Source of the DNA: Hymenopus coronatus
Lineage: Eukaryota > Arthropoda > Insecta > Mantodea > Hymenopodidae
Assembly (NCBI GenBank): GCA_030762935.1
Contig: CM060898.1
Span: 102,369,281 to 102,433,280, forward strand
Length of the DNA stretch: 64,000 bases
Direction: 5' to 3'
Shown piece after piece: positions 34,344 through 44,845 of this stretch; position 1 is the stretch's first letter, and each line of letters starts with the position of its first letter. The position numbers and the translations under genes were made by a program. The notes beneath the pieces were generated by a model that saw only the letters and a list, made by a program, of their open reading frames with translations, made no database searches and was not told the DNA's origin.

Positions 34344-35035
34344 TATCCGTGTGTGTCAGTAAGTGTGAGCAGCATAGCTCATAAACGTAAAGTATGTTAA
34401 ATACCAAACTTGGTATTTAGGTTCAGTATCTTCCAAGGATACGACACGAAGATTTTCAAGAAAATCCCCACCACCAACTACCTTTATATGGAGAAATTGT
34501 GGTTTCTTTCAAAAATAGCTATAACGATTTTGATTAAAATATCGGATACTAAAATATTTGCATGAAAAACAAATCGTATTTTTTAATTTTCTAGGAATAT
34601 CCTATGAAAACCTCTTTACTCTGGATGAATTTTGCATAACTGGTAAGCTGTAAGAGATAGACAAAATCTTACTACACAAAAAATAAAAAGCTAGTTAAAA
34701 CAGAGAGTTTATGTTGTATACATGTTTTTGTGGGTTGACCGTTTTTGAGATTTTCCTTGTTATTGTTTCAGTTTTAAAATACAAATTTTTCATGTGGGAA
34801 TTGGCCAAATTCTGGTCATTCAAACAAAGGAATTTCAATAGCATATCAACCAGTGTTAAATGATTTGACTATCGCTTTAGCCTAATGTTCTCTCTTATTT
34901 CCCTTCTGCTTAAAATGAAGCAAGTAATAAGATCATTTCTACTATCTCAATTTGCACGAAGAAGATAGGTTTTTTTAACCAGAAGTTTTTACAGCAACGT
35001 AGAGGAAGCCATGCGAATGCAACACACCAGGTTTT
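34344..35035 (-). mobile_element. TCTGATG element, hairpin missing
   Basis: Starts in the core (TATCCGTGTGTGTCAGTAAGTGTG). The right end reads GCAACACACCAGGTTTTTA. It directly follows the end of a plus copy, so the two form an inverted pair. Confidence 0.82.
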
Positions 35036-35289
35036 TATTTTGTTATATTGAATGTGAAAGTACAGTAATTACAATTATTGAAGATTATTGGATGAAACTA
35101 TCCATTTTATTCAAGTTGAATGTGCTCATATTATTTATTTCTCCGCTGCTACAGTCTCGCTTCCAGAATGCAATAGCAGCTTGACTACTCCGACCATAAA
35201 TTGCCTGCAGATTTTAATGTCACACCTCGTTTCTAAATACGCCAACAAATTCCTCTCGTCAATCTGCACACACTTTTCGTTTAACCACC

Positions 35290-36147
35290 TTTACTTTCTC
35301 TATACGCACTATGTACATAGCGTATAGAGAATGTATGGCACTCCACCAAAAAATTCGATACCGAGATTTCGCCCGAAATATATGTTTTAGGGTCCCCTGT
35401 ATCCAAAAAAAAAAAATTCAGAAAAACGTCCGTGTGTGTGTCCGTGTGTCTGTGAACACGATAACTCAAAAACGAAAAGTCGGTAAAATACTAAACTTGG
35501 TATTTAAGTTTAGTATATTCCAGGGATGCGACACGAAGATTTTGAGAAAAATCCCCCCACTCCAAACTGTACTTTACATGAGACATTTTTCGAAAATTTT
35601 AATTTTCTAAAAAATGGCTCTAACGATTTTGATTGAAACATCGTATATTAAAGATATAGACATGACAAATAAAATATATATTTTGAATTTTCTGGGAATA
35701 GCCCCTGAAGACTACTTTATTCTGGATGAACTTTGCATAACTGCAAAACCGTAAGAGATGGACAAAAGCTTACCGCACAAAAAATGTAACGCACATTAAA
35801 ACAAACAATTTGTGTTATATACATTTTTTTTCGTGAGTTGATTGTTTTCGAGATATTCCTTGTTATTGGTTTCAGTTTTAAAACCGTATACTTTTCTCAT
35901 ACAGGAAATATTCAACTCCTGTCCATACAAACAAAGGAACTTCAGTCACATAGCAACCAGCTTTTGAATTTCACTTTAACCTATGGACTCCCCTAATTCG
36001 CTTCTACTTACAAGGAAGCAAGTTATAAAACTATTTCTGCTAATTTTTTCTCGATTAGCATGAAGTAAATAGAAGCATAAGCTTTTTAACAATAATTTGT
36101 TGCAGAGATGTAGAGAAAGACATGTGAATGGAACACATCAGATTTTT
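35290..36147 (-). mobile_element. TCTGATG element, reference-quality full-length copy (858 bp)
   Basis: This copy shows every family feature. Left to right it has: TTTACTTTCTCTATACGC; hairpin ACTATGTACATAGCG...TAGAGAATG; the block GATACCGAGATTTCGCC; GGTCCCCTGTATCC; a GT core (35429-35455); CGATAACTCAAAAACGAAAAG; the inverted motif ACTTGGTATTTAAGTTTAGT; a C-rich stretch CCCCCCACTCC; a long AT-rich region with CTGGGAATAGCCCCTGAAGAC; ATTTTTTCTCGATTAGCATG; and GTAGAGAAAGACATGTGAATGG then CACATCAGATTTTT. The short frames inside are not conserved as protein. Non-autonomous helentron (HINE) is my best class; a long MITE is the alternative. Confidence 0.93.
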
Positions 36148-36151
36148 AAAA

Positions 36152-36250
36152 GATGTATTTCCTGTGAAATTTCGGTATCGATTTTAGGTTGGAATAAAAT
36201 ACCATCTATACCTACTATATGCATAGTAATTGGCAGAGAAAGTAGAAATG
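36152..36250 (+). mobile_element. TCTGATG element, hairpin-end scrap
   Basis: About 100 bp: GATGTATTTCCTGTGAAATTTCGG through ACTATATGCATAGTAATTGGCAGAGAAAG. Opposite in orientation to the copy just before it. Confidence 0.75.
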
Positions 36251-36779
36251 AACGCTCTTGCGCATATTCGAAAGCTGCATTGGAACATCAGGGACACTAT
36301 CTAAACACAGGTGAAAAGGCGGTTTGTACACATTCTGTTCGTCATTTTATTGCACTGAGAGTTTGTCCACTGGGGCTGCGATAAAAAAAAATCTCTCCAT
36401 TAATGTACTTACTAGGTATCCCTCTTATGCCCCTTTGTTCCTGTACACTCTTGAGGGCATTTGAAGGGTAGTAGGCTAGTAGGTATGACGTAATCATGTT
36501 TAATTCCCTCCCTTCTTTGACATAACTGTAGGGGCCGCGATGTTTGCACAATAAATAGGGACATGTAGTGTTGCACAGCACCTACAACTGAAAAAAACAC
36601 GAGAGGGTAACATTTCGAGTGTAAGGTAAATACTGTGTGTAAATCGTGCAATTCTATGAGCGCACACAGCACAGAGAAAACAAACAATCATATCAATGCA
36701 TTCAGTCCTGCTCAAGGCGAACAAATTCACCTGATCATTCTACTGGCATACATCGCTGGCCTTCTAATTGGGTCGTTAT
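36251..36779. other. Unclassified DNA with overlapping open frames
   Basis: Three minus-strand frames of 76-91 codons and a plus-strand frame overlap here. The encoded peptides differ and none is recognised. The stretch is less AT-rich than its surroundings and not repeated in the window. Confidence 0.3.
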
Positions 36780-37003
36780 ATACAAGTTTGGTATACAATG
36801 GTCTCTTCGTTTTTGAGTTATGCTGTCCAGACACACACACACACACACACACATACACACGGACCTATTTCCAAAAATGCCTTTTTTGGATTCAGGGGGA
36901 CTCAAAACGTGTATTTCCGGTGAAATCTCGGTATCGAATTTTTGGGTGGAATGTAATACCTTCTCTATACACTATTTACATAGTACGTGTAGAGAAAGTA
37001 AAA
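36780..37003 (+). mobile_element. TCTGATG element, hairpin half
   Basis: Starts at CAAGTTTGGTAT, has a CA core (36830-36860), and ends with hairpin ACTATTTACATAGTACGTG and AGAGAAAGTAAAAA. The next copy begins in the same A run. Confidence 0.88.
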
Positions 37004-37052
37004 AGCTGATGGTTTCCATTCCCATGGCTTTCTCTACCTGTTCTGCAAAATA
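36999..37052 (+). mobile_element. TCTGATG element, terminal scrap
   Basis: CTGATGGTTTCCATTCCCATGG then CTTTCTCTACCTGTTCTGC; only about 50 bp survives. Confidence 0.7.
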
Positions 37053-37057
37053 TATTC

Positions 37058-38086
37058 TTAAAACATCTGATGTGTCATATTCATAGGACTTTCTCTACGT
37101 CTCCATAACAAGTTATTGTTAAATCGCTTATTGTTCTATCTACTTCATGCTAATTGAGATAATCATTAGTAGAAATTGTCTTATTACTTGCTTCCTTGTA
37201 ATTAGAAGGAAAGTAAGGGAATACACTAAGCTGGTTGTCGTATGGATGAAATCCGTTTCTTTGCATTGCCGGGAGTTGACAAAGTCCCAAATGTGAAAAG
37301 TTTAAGTTTTTTAAAACCGAAGCCAATGACAAGAAGTACTTTAAAACGATCAACTCGACGAAAGAAAATGTGACATAAATTGTGTATTTTAAGATCTAAA
37401 TTTTTGTTGTAAGTATTTGTGTAACACCAGCTATGAAAATTCATCTATAAATAAGAGAACCCCAGAGGCTATTTCCAGAAAGTTCAATATATATATATAC
37501 ATTCAAAATCTTCTCGGGCTTCTAGCCAGGTAATAACTTGGCTTGACACCAACGTTTCGAAGAAGTGCATCTTCCTCGTCTTCAGGGTGAACTGATCTTC
37601 AGGGTGAACGTTGGTGTCAAGCCAAGTTATTACCTGGCTAGAAGCCCGAGAAGATTTTGTATTAACACGTCGCCAGGAAAGCTATAGTTCTTATTTTATA
37701 TATATACATATTTAATGTGGAGTATTTTATTCAAAATCGTAAGAGCCATTTTTGGGAAAATAAACATTATTTCTTTGTAAAGAGTAATTTGTGGTGGGGA
37801 AATTTTCCTTAAAATCTTCGTGTTGTATCCTTGGAAGACTCTTAACTCAAATACCAAGTTTGGTATTTTACCGACTTTTCCTGTTAGAGTTAACGTTCCA
37901 CAGATACACGGTCACATAGATGCACAGACCTATAGCTATACACGGACCATTTTCCAAACTGTTTTGGTTACAGGAGACCATAAAATGTGTATTTCCGCAG
38001 AAATTCTGGTATAGAATTTTTTAGGTGGAGTGTAATACTTTCACTACCTACTATGTACATTGTACATACGTGCTAGAGAAAGTAAA
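37058..38086 (+). mobile_element. TCTGATG element split by a Penelope-like hairpin
   Basis: Left part to about 37490: CATCTGATGTGTCATATTCATAGG at left, then the family middle. The right part resumes near 37725 with TATTTTATTCAAAATCGTAAGAGCC and ends in the alternative hairpin (ACTATGTACATTGTACATACGTGCTAG). TA-rich tracts flank the inserted hairpin on both sides. Confidence 0.85.
37504..37659. mobile_element. Penelope-like element terminal hairpin with hammerhead-like boxes
   Basis: Two 53-bp arms (37504-37556 and 37607-37659) are perfect inverted repeats, containing GGCTTGACACCAACG and CTTCTCGGGCTTCTAGCC. The 50-bp loop has CTTCAGGGTGAAC twice in direct order. On the minus strand the loop reads CTGAAGA (at 37579-37585), a seven-pair stem, and GAAAC (at 37554-37558). 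These are the two core boxes of the hammerhead ribozymes known from Penelope-like retroelements and related repeats. An extra C between the first box and the stem makes activity doubtful. Penelope-like origin rests on recalled similarity of this terminal motif; no reverse transcriptase is present. Confidence 0.65.
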
Positions 38087-38088
38087 GA

Positions 38089-38242
38089 GTAGATAGAAGC
38101 AAACGTTTGGTAGAACAATTTGTTGGAGAGCATGTAGGGAAAGTCATGTAAATGCAATACTTCAAATTTACTCTTGTGGTCTTCCAAAGCTTTCCCATAG
38201 CGACCATCTTTTAAAAATCAAACTATCGCTTTAGCCTACCCT
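38089..38242 (-). mobile_element. TCTGATG element fragments
   Basis: AACAATTTGTTGGAGAGCATGTAGGGAAAGTCATGTAAATGC (38110-38151, in pieces) is a right end. CCATAGCGACCATC...CTATCGCTTTAGCCTA is an out-of-order internal piece. Rearranged old copies. Confidence 0.65.
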
Positions 38243-38393
38243 TTTTTACTTTCTCCATACGCACTATGTACATAGTGTATAGAGAAAGTATTGCACCCCA
38301 CCAAAAATTCGATACCGAGATTTCACCGGAAATATATGTTTTAGGGTCCCCAATATCCAAAAAAAGCATTTTCACAAAAAGGTCCGTGTGTGT

Positions 38394-38429
<36 letters not shown>

Positions 38430-39154
38430 GTGTGTCCGTGTGTCCGTGTATCTGTGAACACGATAACTCAAAAACGAAAAATAGGTAAAATACCAAACTT
38501 GGTACTTAAGTTTAGTATCTTCCAGGGATGCGACAGGAAGATTTTTAGAAAAATCCCCCCACCCCAACTACCCTTTACATGGAACTTTTTTCGAAAATTT
38601 TGATTTTCTCAAAAACGGCTCTAACGATTTTGATTAAAATTTAGCATATTAAAGATATTTACCTGACAAATAAAATGTATATCTTGAATTTTCTGGGAAT
38701 AGCCTCTGAAGAGTAGTTTATTCTGAATGAATTTTAATAAATTTTGAATAACTGCTAAACCGTAAGAGATCGACAAAACCTTACTGCACAAAAAAGGTAG
38801 AGCACGTTAAAACACACAAGTTATGTTATATACATTTTTTCGTGGAGTTCGTCGTTTTTGTGACATTCCTCATTTTTGGTTTTTGCTATGAAAAACTTAT
38901 ACATTTCTCATACAGGAATTTGTCAACTGCTCTCTATACAAAGGAACTTCAGTGGCATAGCAACCAGCTTTTGATTATCACTTTAACCTATTGTACTCCC
39001 TTATTTCACCTCTACTTACAAGGAAGCAAGTATATGGCTATTTCTGCTAATGTGTTACTGATTAGCATGAAGTTAATAGAAATATAAGTTTTTTAAGAAT
39101 TATTTGTTGCAGGGATATAGAGAAAGTCATGTGATTGGTACACATCAGATTTTT
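38243..39154 (-). mobile_element. TCTGATG element, longest intact copy
   Basis: About 912 bp, enlarged by its GT core, where GTGTGTAAG is followed by a long GT run and then GTGTGTCC units (38384-38452). The hairpin ACTATGTACATAGTG is perfect and the right end CACATCAGATTTTT is intact. Confidence 0.93.
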
Positions 39155-39223
39155 ATGTCTACAACGAAATATATAAAAAAGCATGTGTACAAATATTTAT
39201 CCTTATGGATATAACACACTGAG

Positions 39224-39470
39224 TTTTTACTTTTTATATAACCTATAGCAAGTTGGGATTTATTGTATTTCACCTAACAGTCCTATGTCGAGGTTTCGGA
39301 AAAAATATACGTTTTGAGACTCCTAAACCCCCCCCCCACCAAAAAAAAATTAGAAGCAAGTTTCGCGCTTTTATGTGTGTGCATATCCGCGAACAACATA
39401 AGTCAAAATTAAAATGTCGGTTACAAACCAAACTTGTTATTAAATATCACCTTGGTGATAAGACCGTGGC
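39224..39470 (-). mobile_element. TCTGATG element, degenerate hairpin half
   Basis: TTTTTACTTTTTATATAAC then GTATTTCACC, TATGTCGAGGTTTCGG and a C run (39330-39338) in place of GGTCCCCC. The hairpin is lost. Confidence 0.55.
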
Positions 39471-40944
39471 GTTTTTCTTAAAGGTTTGTAGCTATATCAA
39501 GCGGCTTCATTAACAAATTGTTAAGCAACAATTTATTCAACAAAATATTCTCCTCCACTATTTACAACAGTCTGACAACACCGTGGGATAAGAAAAGGGT
39601 TAAGAAGCGAAGACAAGAGTATTGGTACGGCCGGCTGTGTCAGTCATGCTGCCCAGACATAAAACCCTTACGAGCGGTCACGTTTTATACCGAAGTCCCT
39701 GTGCTTCGCAATATAATATACCTACCTGTTTGTAAGTGAAAATACCCAACTTCGTCCCCTATTCTCAAACTTCTTCAGCAAAGATTTCGCTTACATCGTA
39801 ATATACAACAAAGAAATCACAAAACATCTAATGGTAAAAGTTTTGCTCATGCAGGAGATTTTTCTGTGGCCCCGTTAGCCAGGAGGGGGGGGTGATAGGA
39901 AGTTGGGAAGGTACGGGGTCATGTTCGCTACCGAAACACACCCTTAAGGCAAGTTTTGAGAGGCATAAGAGGGAGAAACAATGCAGCTCCAGGTAATGTA
40001 TCATACATGACGTACGCTAAGCTAGGTTTGTGTACATGTTCCCCGCGATGTATGCCAGAGTTGTTATTTTTTTTTTTTTTTTTTTCCTACCTCCGCCTCC
40101 TGCTGCTGACGTATCCCATATCAGCTTTATAAACCGAGAGAAAGAACGAGATAGAGCGGGCAAACCCATCCAAGAGGCCGTGGATGTGCATAGAATTCTT
40201 ATCCGTGTATGTAAAAGGGGGCTGGGGTGGGGATATAGCTAAACAACAACTGAGGGTGCGTGTAGCCCCCACGGGCCAACACTTAGCATCTGAGGCAGAG
40301 TAAACAGTTGAAACATGATAAAAGAGGAAAGCTAACGTATGACTAGTACAACAGTATTAATAACTCGAGAAAACCCTCCCTCCTTCGAAAACAAAAGTAA
40401 TGAACGAAAGAAAAACGAGTGTAGATTTTTTAGACTGGTGGGGAAAATAAGAGTGCTTTTGCCTATGCACGTACAATAAAACAACATCAAACAAAAAGCT
40501 GCTATATATATACACCCGATGGCAAGTTCCAAATGAGCTACTTGTAGGAAAGGGGGAGCTGGTGGCGCTGCGTCAGGCGAGAGTGGGAATCAGATCACCC
40601 ACGCCGTCGTCATTTGTTACCATTCGAAACAATAGAGGTCTTAGATACAGTATTAATAGAATAACGCGATATCCGTTTGGCGCGCATCGCTCTTTGTGCA
40701 TCGGTTAGAACGTCAGAGCTGGTATTGACCTTCAGCCAATTGCTATGCGGTTTGTTGTATAAGTATACGCTTTAGGCATGAACAAAGATTATTTTCCTTC
40801 TCAAATAAAAACAGTTGAAATCACAGCACTGACGCAGTGCATCTGTTTGCATCTCTCTACAAAGTCATCCGTGATTTCTGTTTCGTATGAAGCAACAAAC
40901 TTTTATATTCTATTTGCCCGAATAATTACTGAAAAAAAAGAAGA
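39471..40944. other. Longest stretch without the TCTGATG family
   Basis: About 1.5 kb of mixed DNA. A 73-codon plus frame at 39518-39739 is not recognised. There is a G run at 39885-39893 and a T run at 40067-40085. A GC-rich part (40550-40720) contains GGTGGCGCTGCGTCAGGCG and GGCGCGCATCGC. GCCAAT at 40735-40740 and TATAAG about 20 bp on precede an ATG at 40778, which opens 93 codons but runs into a TCTGATG fragment at 40945. A weak promoter or first exon is possible but unproven. Confidence 0.3.
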
Positions 40945-41060
40945 AAATTGTGATGTGTTCCATTCACATGAGCTTTTCTACCTATTCTGCAATAACAAAC
41001 TATACCTACAAAAGCTTATTCTTCTATCTACTTCATTATCCTATCTACTAATCTGAATAA
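40945..41060 (+). mobile_element. TCTGATG element, terminal fragment
   Basis: TTGTGATGTGTTCCATTCACATGAGC through the TTATTCTTCTATCTACTTCAT block; then lost. Confidence 0.75.
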
Positions 41061-41701
41061 ACGTGAACTAAACTGAGACAGTACTAATGAATACAAGATT
41101 ATGTAAATAGTTAATTAGCAGAATATATAAATAAATATATAAACGAAGAAAATAATGAACGAGGCTTTTGAAAATTTGTAGAATAAAGGCAAAACGATAT
41201 TGATAGACAAGATATTTAAGCAGTATAAAAGAGAAAATATCTTTAAGGTTATATACAGGAATAAAACCAATCTGGGAGAGAGAAAACTACATAGAGATAT
41301 GCAAGAAACTAGGGAGAGAAGGATTTGCATGGGCGTGAACAGGTGCTAAAAACTTGAAAGGCATAAGACGTGATGAAGAAGTAAGAAAATGTGCCGAGAA
41401 ATGTACAAATATTTCCATTATATATCTTTTAATCAAACAAAGATATAAGATCAAATTTGGCAATGGAAATAGGATAAGTTTAACCTGGAAAAATAGTCAT
41501 CAGGAGGGTTCTATCTGTAAAAGGAGAAAACAACATAAAAGGTATAGGTAAGGTAAGACAGAAATAGATAAGAATGTGTAACAACAAAATGGAAGGGGGG
41601 AAAGAAAACGAGCAAAAGGAGGAAAGAAAAGTTGCATATATAGGACAAGGTTTATTATACATGTATAACTGTGGTATTAAGGTGTATGCTGGACAAAGGG
41701 A
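41061..41701. other. Unclassified purine-rich DNA
   Basis: AT-rich then AG-rich on the plus strand (for example AGAAACTAGGGAGAGAAGG). No open frame of note. Confidence 0.4.
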
Positions 41702-42356
41702 AAACATCTGACGTGTTCCATTCACATGACTTTCTCTACCTCTCTGCAACAAATTATTCTATTTACTTCATCTAATCCAGAAGAAATCGTCTTGTTACTT
41801 GCTTCCTTGTAAGTAGAAGGGAAATAAGGGAGTACTATAGGCTAAACTGATAATCAAAAGCTGGTTCCTTTGTTTGTATGGACAGGAGGTGACAAATTCC
41901 TGTATGAGAAAAGTGCAAGTTTTTCATAGCTGAAACCAAAAACAAGGAATATCTAAAAAACGATCAACTCCAAGAAAAAAATGTAAATAACATAAATTGT
42001 GTGTTTTAATGTGCCCTACATTTTTTGTGTGGTAAACTTTTGTACATCTTTTACGGTTTAGCAGTTATGCAAAATTCCATTAAATTCATCCAGAATAAAG
42101 TAGACTTCAGAGGCTATTCCCAGAAAATTCAAGATACATATTTAGGTAAATATCTTTAATATTTGCCATTTTAATCAAAATCGATAAAGCCATTTTTGAA
42201 AAAATAAAAATTTTCGAAATAACTTCCATGTAAAGGGTAGTTGGGGGTGGGGGATTTTCTTGAAAATCTTCGTGCTGCATCCTTGGAAGACACCAAACTT
42301 AAATACCAAGTTTGGTATTTGACGGTCTTTTCGTTTTTGAGGTATGCTGTCCACAG

Positions 42357-42389
<33 letters not shown>

Positions 42390-42541
42390 CACACACACGG
42401 ACCTTTTTGTAAAAATGCTTTTTATGGACTCAGGGGGTCCTAAAACATGTATTTCCGGTGAAATCTCGGAGTCGAATTTTTGGGTGGAATACAATACTTC
42501 CTCTGTACACTATGTGCATAGTACGTATAGAGAAAGTAAAA
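41702..42541 (+). mobile_element. TCTGATG element, near full length
   Basis: ATCTGACGTGTTCC at left. A deletion near the left joins TTATTCTATTTACTTC. The CA core at 42355-42398 is long. The hairpin ACTATGTGCATAGTACG has the same changed centre as the copy at 18001. Confidence 0.92.
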
Positions 42542-43333
42542 ATGTAAGGATATGTGCATGGTATTTTGATCACTAAAGGCATTCATTCATTGAAAAGTAT
42601 ATAAGTATATGTAAAATAGAAATGAGATTTTTAGAGGATGCTAACACAAGCTTAGCTAAGAGTCGAAATAGCTGAAACTGTACTTGGGTTATAAAAAATA
42701 CATTTTTGTCAAGCTTATTGTGAACGATAGCCAGGGAATTGGGATGAAATGTGTAAAAGAATTTTCTTGAGCTAAAAAAGACAGCTCAAGCTTGAGAGGG
42801 TGGTGAGCTTAAGTGAAATAATAGGATAGTTTCAATTGGCTCATGAAAAGAAACAAAAGACATTTGTTGTGTTCCATTTACATGACTTTCTCTACAGGCT
42901 CATTATTTCTCTGCGTTGGTCACACCTCTTGACACTTCGATATGTGATCTGGATTTGGTACTCTTGTTATTCTGTCATTAGGGCCGCTTTATAGTTACTA
43001 CTGGTCTGTTATAAACGTTTAAGATCCTAAGCCGCAAAGCATAACCCAAGGTGGAGGGCCCTAAGCCGCAACGCGTAGTCGAAGAATGTTTTTATAAGCA
43101 GAGGAGTGAAGCAGTTGCGGCCGAAGGACACTGCGGATCGACAACAGAGAGTGGTGGAAGCTAAAGCCAAAATGATCCCCCCCCCCAAAAAAAAAACTTC
43201 GGCAATCTGGCGATTTTCACATCGGAACAACTTAATGTTTTCAACACTTTTAAATATGGATCGCCAGTGGAAGTTTCACCCACCATTTAGACTGCTTCTT
43301 AAGAGAGTTGTGTGTTTGTGTGTGTGTGTGTGT
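42542..43333. other. Unclassified DNA with one TCTGATG scrap and a GT run
   Basis: TTGTGTTCCATTTACATGACTTTCTCTAC at 42863-42893 (in pieces) is a terminal scrap. CCTAAGCCGCAA occurs twice (43026 and 43060). A GT run at 43309-43334 leads into the tRNA-like sequence. Confidence 0.4.
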
Positions 43334-43402
43334 GCCATAGTCGGGATATGAACCACAGATCTTACAGTCAGCTGGATGCTCTAACCACTGAGCTACCACG
43401 GC
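43334..43402 (-). mobile_element. tRNA-like SINE head
   Basis: Minus strand, 69 bases: GCCGTGG at the 5' side can pair over seven positions with CTATGGC at the 3' side (two G-U). The A box GTAGCTCAGTGGTTAGAGC is excellent and the B box GTGGTTCATATCCC is fair. The anticodon stem does not pair well, so it is a tRNA-derived repeat head and not a working gene. Confidence 0.6.
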
Positions 43403-43591
43403 AAGATGCCAGCACAGCATTCAATTCCCGGGTTTGGCATTGAATTTTTCAGTGTGACTACCTATCCAACTTGTGTCCAATGGCTTGTGTGGGTAGGGAG
43501 ACTTTAAGATGCCCGGGACTGAAGGATCAGTTTGTGGTTTACTGGGAAACATGTGAGTCAGTTAGGAAATTTAATACTGTGCCATCATATT

Positions 43592-43663
43592 GCCATAGTA
43601 GCTCAGTGATTAGATCAGCCACTTAGAGACCAGGAAATCAGTGCTGCAAATCTCGGCTATGGC
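43592..43663 (+). mobile_element. Second tRNA-like SINE head, inverted relative to the first
   Basis: 72 bases with a perfect seven-pair acceptor stem (GCCATAG with CTATGGC) and A box GTAGCTCAGTGATTAGATC. The B box is damaged (GCTGCAAATCTCG). GGCATTGAATTTT follows, and the same string occurs at 43434 between the two heads. Confidence 0.55.
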
Positions 43664-43667
43664 ATTG

Positions 43668-43822
43668 AATTTTAATTTCGCTACACGCACTATGTGCATA
43701 GTGTATAGAGAAGGTATTGCATTCCACCTAAAATGCGATTTTCACAGAAAATACATTTCTGGGCCGCCCTGAATCCAAAAAATGAAAAAAATTCAGAAAA
43801 AAGGTCCGCGTGTGTGTCTCTT

Positions 43823-43862
<40 letters not shown>

Positions 43863-44100
43863 TGTGTGTTTTGGTAGTGTTTAGCGCTCACTTTTACTGC
43901 AATGGCACCTTAGGCGATAACACTGATGATACATGAAGATGGAGCCCCGGTGAAATGTAATGACGGGGGAAACCGGAGAACCCGGAGAAAACCCGCCCCT
44001 GCGCCGCTTTGTCCACCACAAATCTCACATGTGGTCGCTTGGGATCGTCTAGGTGAGAGGCGCATGGTCTGACCACTCGGCCACGGCGCGACCCTGTGTA

Positions 44101-44132
<32 letters not shown>

Positions 44133-44840
44133 AGCTTAGCTCAAAATCGAAAAGACCATTAAATACCAAACTTGGTATTGAAGATTGGTATCTTCCAAGG
44201 ATGCGACACGAAGGTTTTCAAGAAAATCCCCCCACCCCAATTACCTTTTACATGGAATTTTTTTCGAAAATTTCGTTTTTTTCAAAAATGGCTCTAAAGA
44301 TTTTGATTAAAATATTATATATTAAAGATATTTACCTGACAAATAAGATGTATATCTTGAATTTTCTGGGAATAGCCTCTGAAGACTACTTTATTTCGGA
44401 TGAATTTTACGGAATTTTGCATAATTGCTAAACCGCAAGAGATGGACAAAAACTTACCACACAAACAATGAAGAGCACGTTAAAACAGACAATTTATGTA
44501 ATATACATTTTTTTTTGTGTTTTTTTTTTTATTACTACATATTAATTTGTTTTTGGTTTCAGCTATGAAAAATGTATACCTTTCTCATACAGGAATTTGT
44601 CAGCTCCTGTCCATACAGATAAAGGAACTTCAATCACATAGCAATCAGCTTTTTAATATCACTTTAACCCTATGGTACTCCCTTATTTCGCTTCTACTTA
44701 CAAGAGAGCAAGTAATAAGACTAATTCTGCTAATTTTTTCTTGATTAGCGTGCAGTAAATAGAATCATAAGCTTTTTAATAATAATTTGTTGTAGAGATG
44801 TATAGAAAGTTATGTGAATAGAAGACATCACATTTTTTCA
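43668..44840 (-). mobile_element. TCTGATG element split by a SINE
   Basis: Left part 43668-43869: hairpin ACTATGTGCATAGTG and a long GT core. The right part resumes at 44095 with GTGTATGTGTGTGTG, a GA run (44110-44131) and AGCTCAAAATCG, and continues to GAAGACATCACATTTTTT. The SINE landed inside the GT core. Confidence 0.88.
43870..44094 (-). mobile_element. tRNA-derived SINE with tRNA-Ser/Leu-like head
   Basis: Minus strand begins GGGTCGCGCCGTGGCCGAG, and TGGCCGAGTGGTCAGACC is a strong A box. The B box is poor. The body GGCGGGTTTTCTCCGGG, GTTCTCCGGTTTCCCCCGTC and CACCGGGGCTCC is typical of arthropod SINEs. GT-repeat sequence lies on both sides, so a target duplication cannot be read. Confidence 0.7.
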
Positions 44841-44845
44841 CTCAT

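Noticed and set aside
42171..42576. Open frames with long VCVCVCVC or HTHTHTHT runs
   Set aside because: Direct translation of the GT/CA microsatellite core of TCTGATG elements; not proteins.
43592..43663. Functional tRNA gene
   Set aside because: Acceptor stem and A box are good, but the B box is damaged and the anticodon arm does not pair; it belongs to a SINE-like composite.
44201..44431. Recurring open frames in TCTGATG copies (for example a 76-codon peptide with ALKILIKILYIKDIYLTNKM, and on the other strand SISYGLAVMQNSVKFIQNK)
   Set aside because: The frames are open in several copies only because copies are similar and stops happen to be absent in this AT-rich block. They have no steady start or end, both strands are open in the same place, and indels between copies are not multiples of three.
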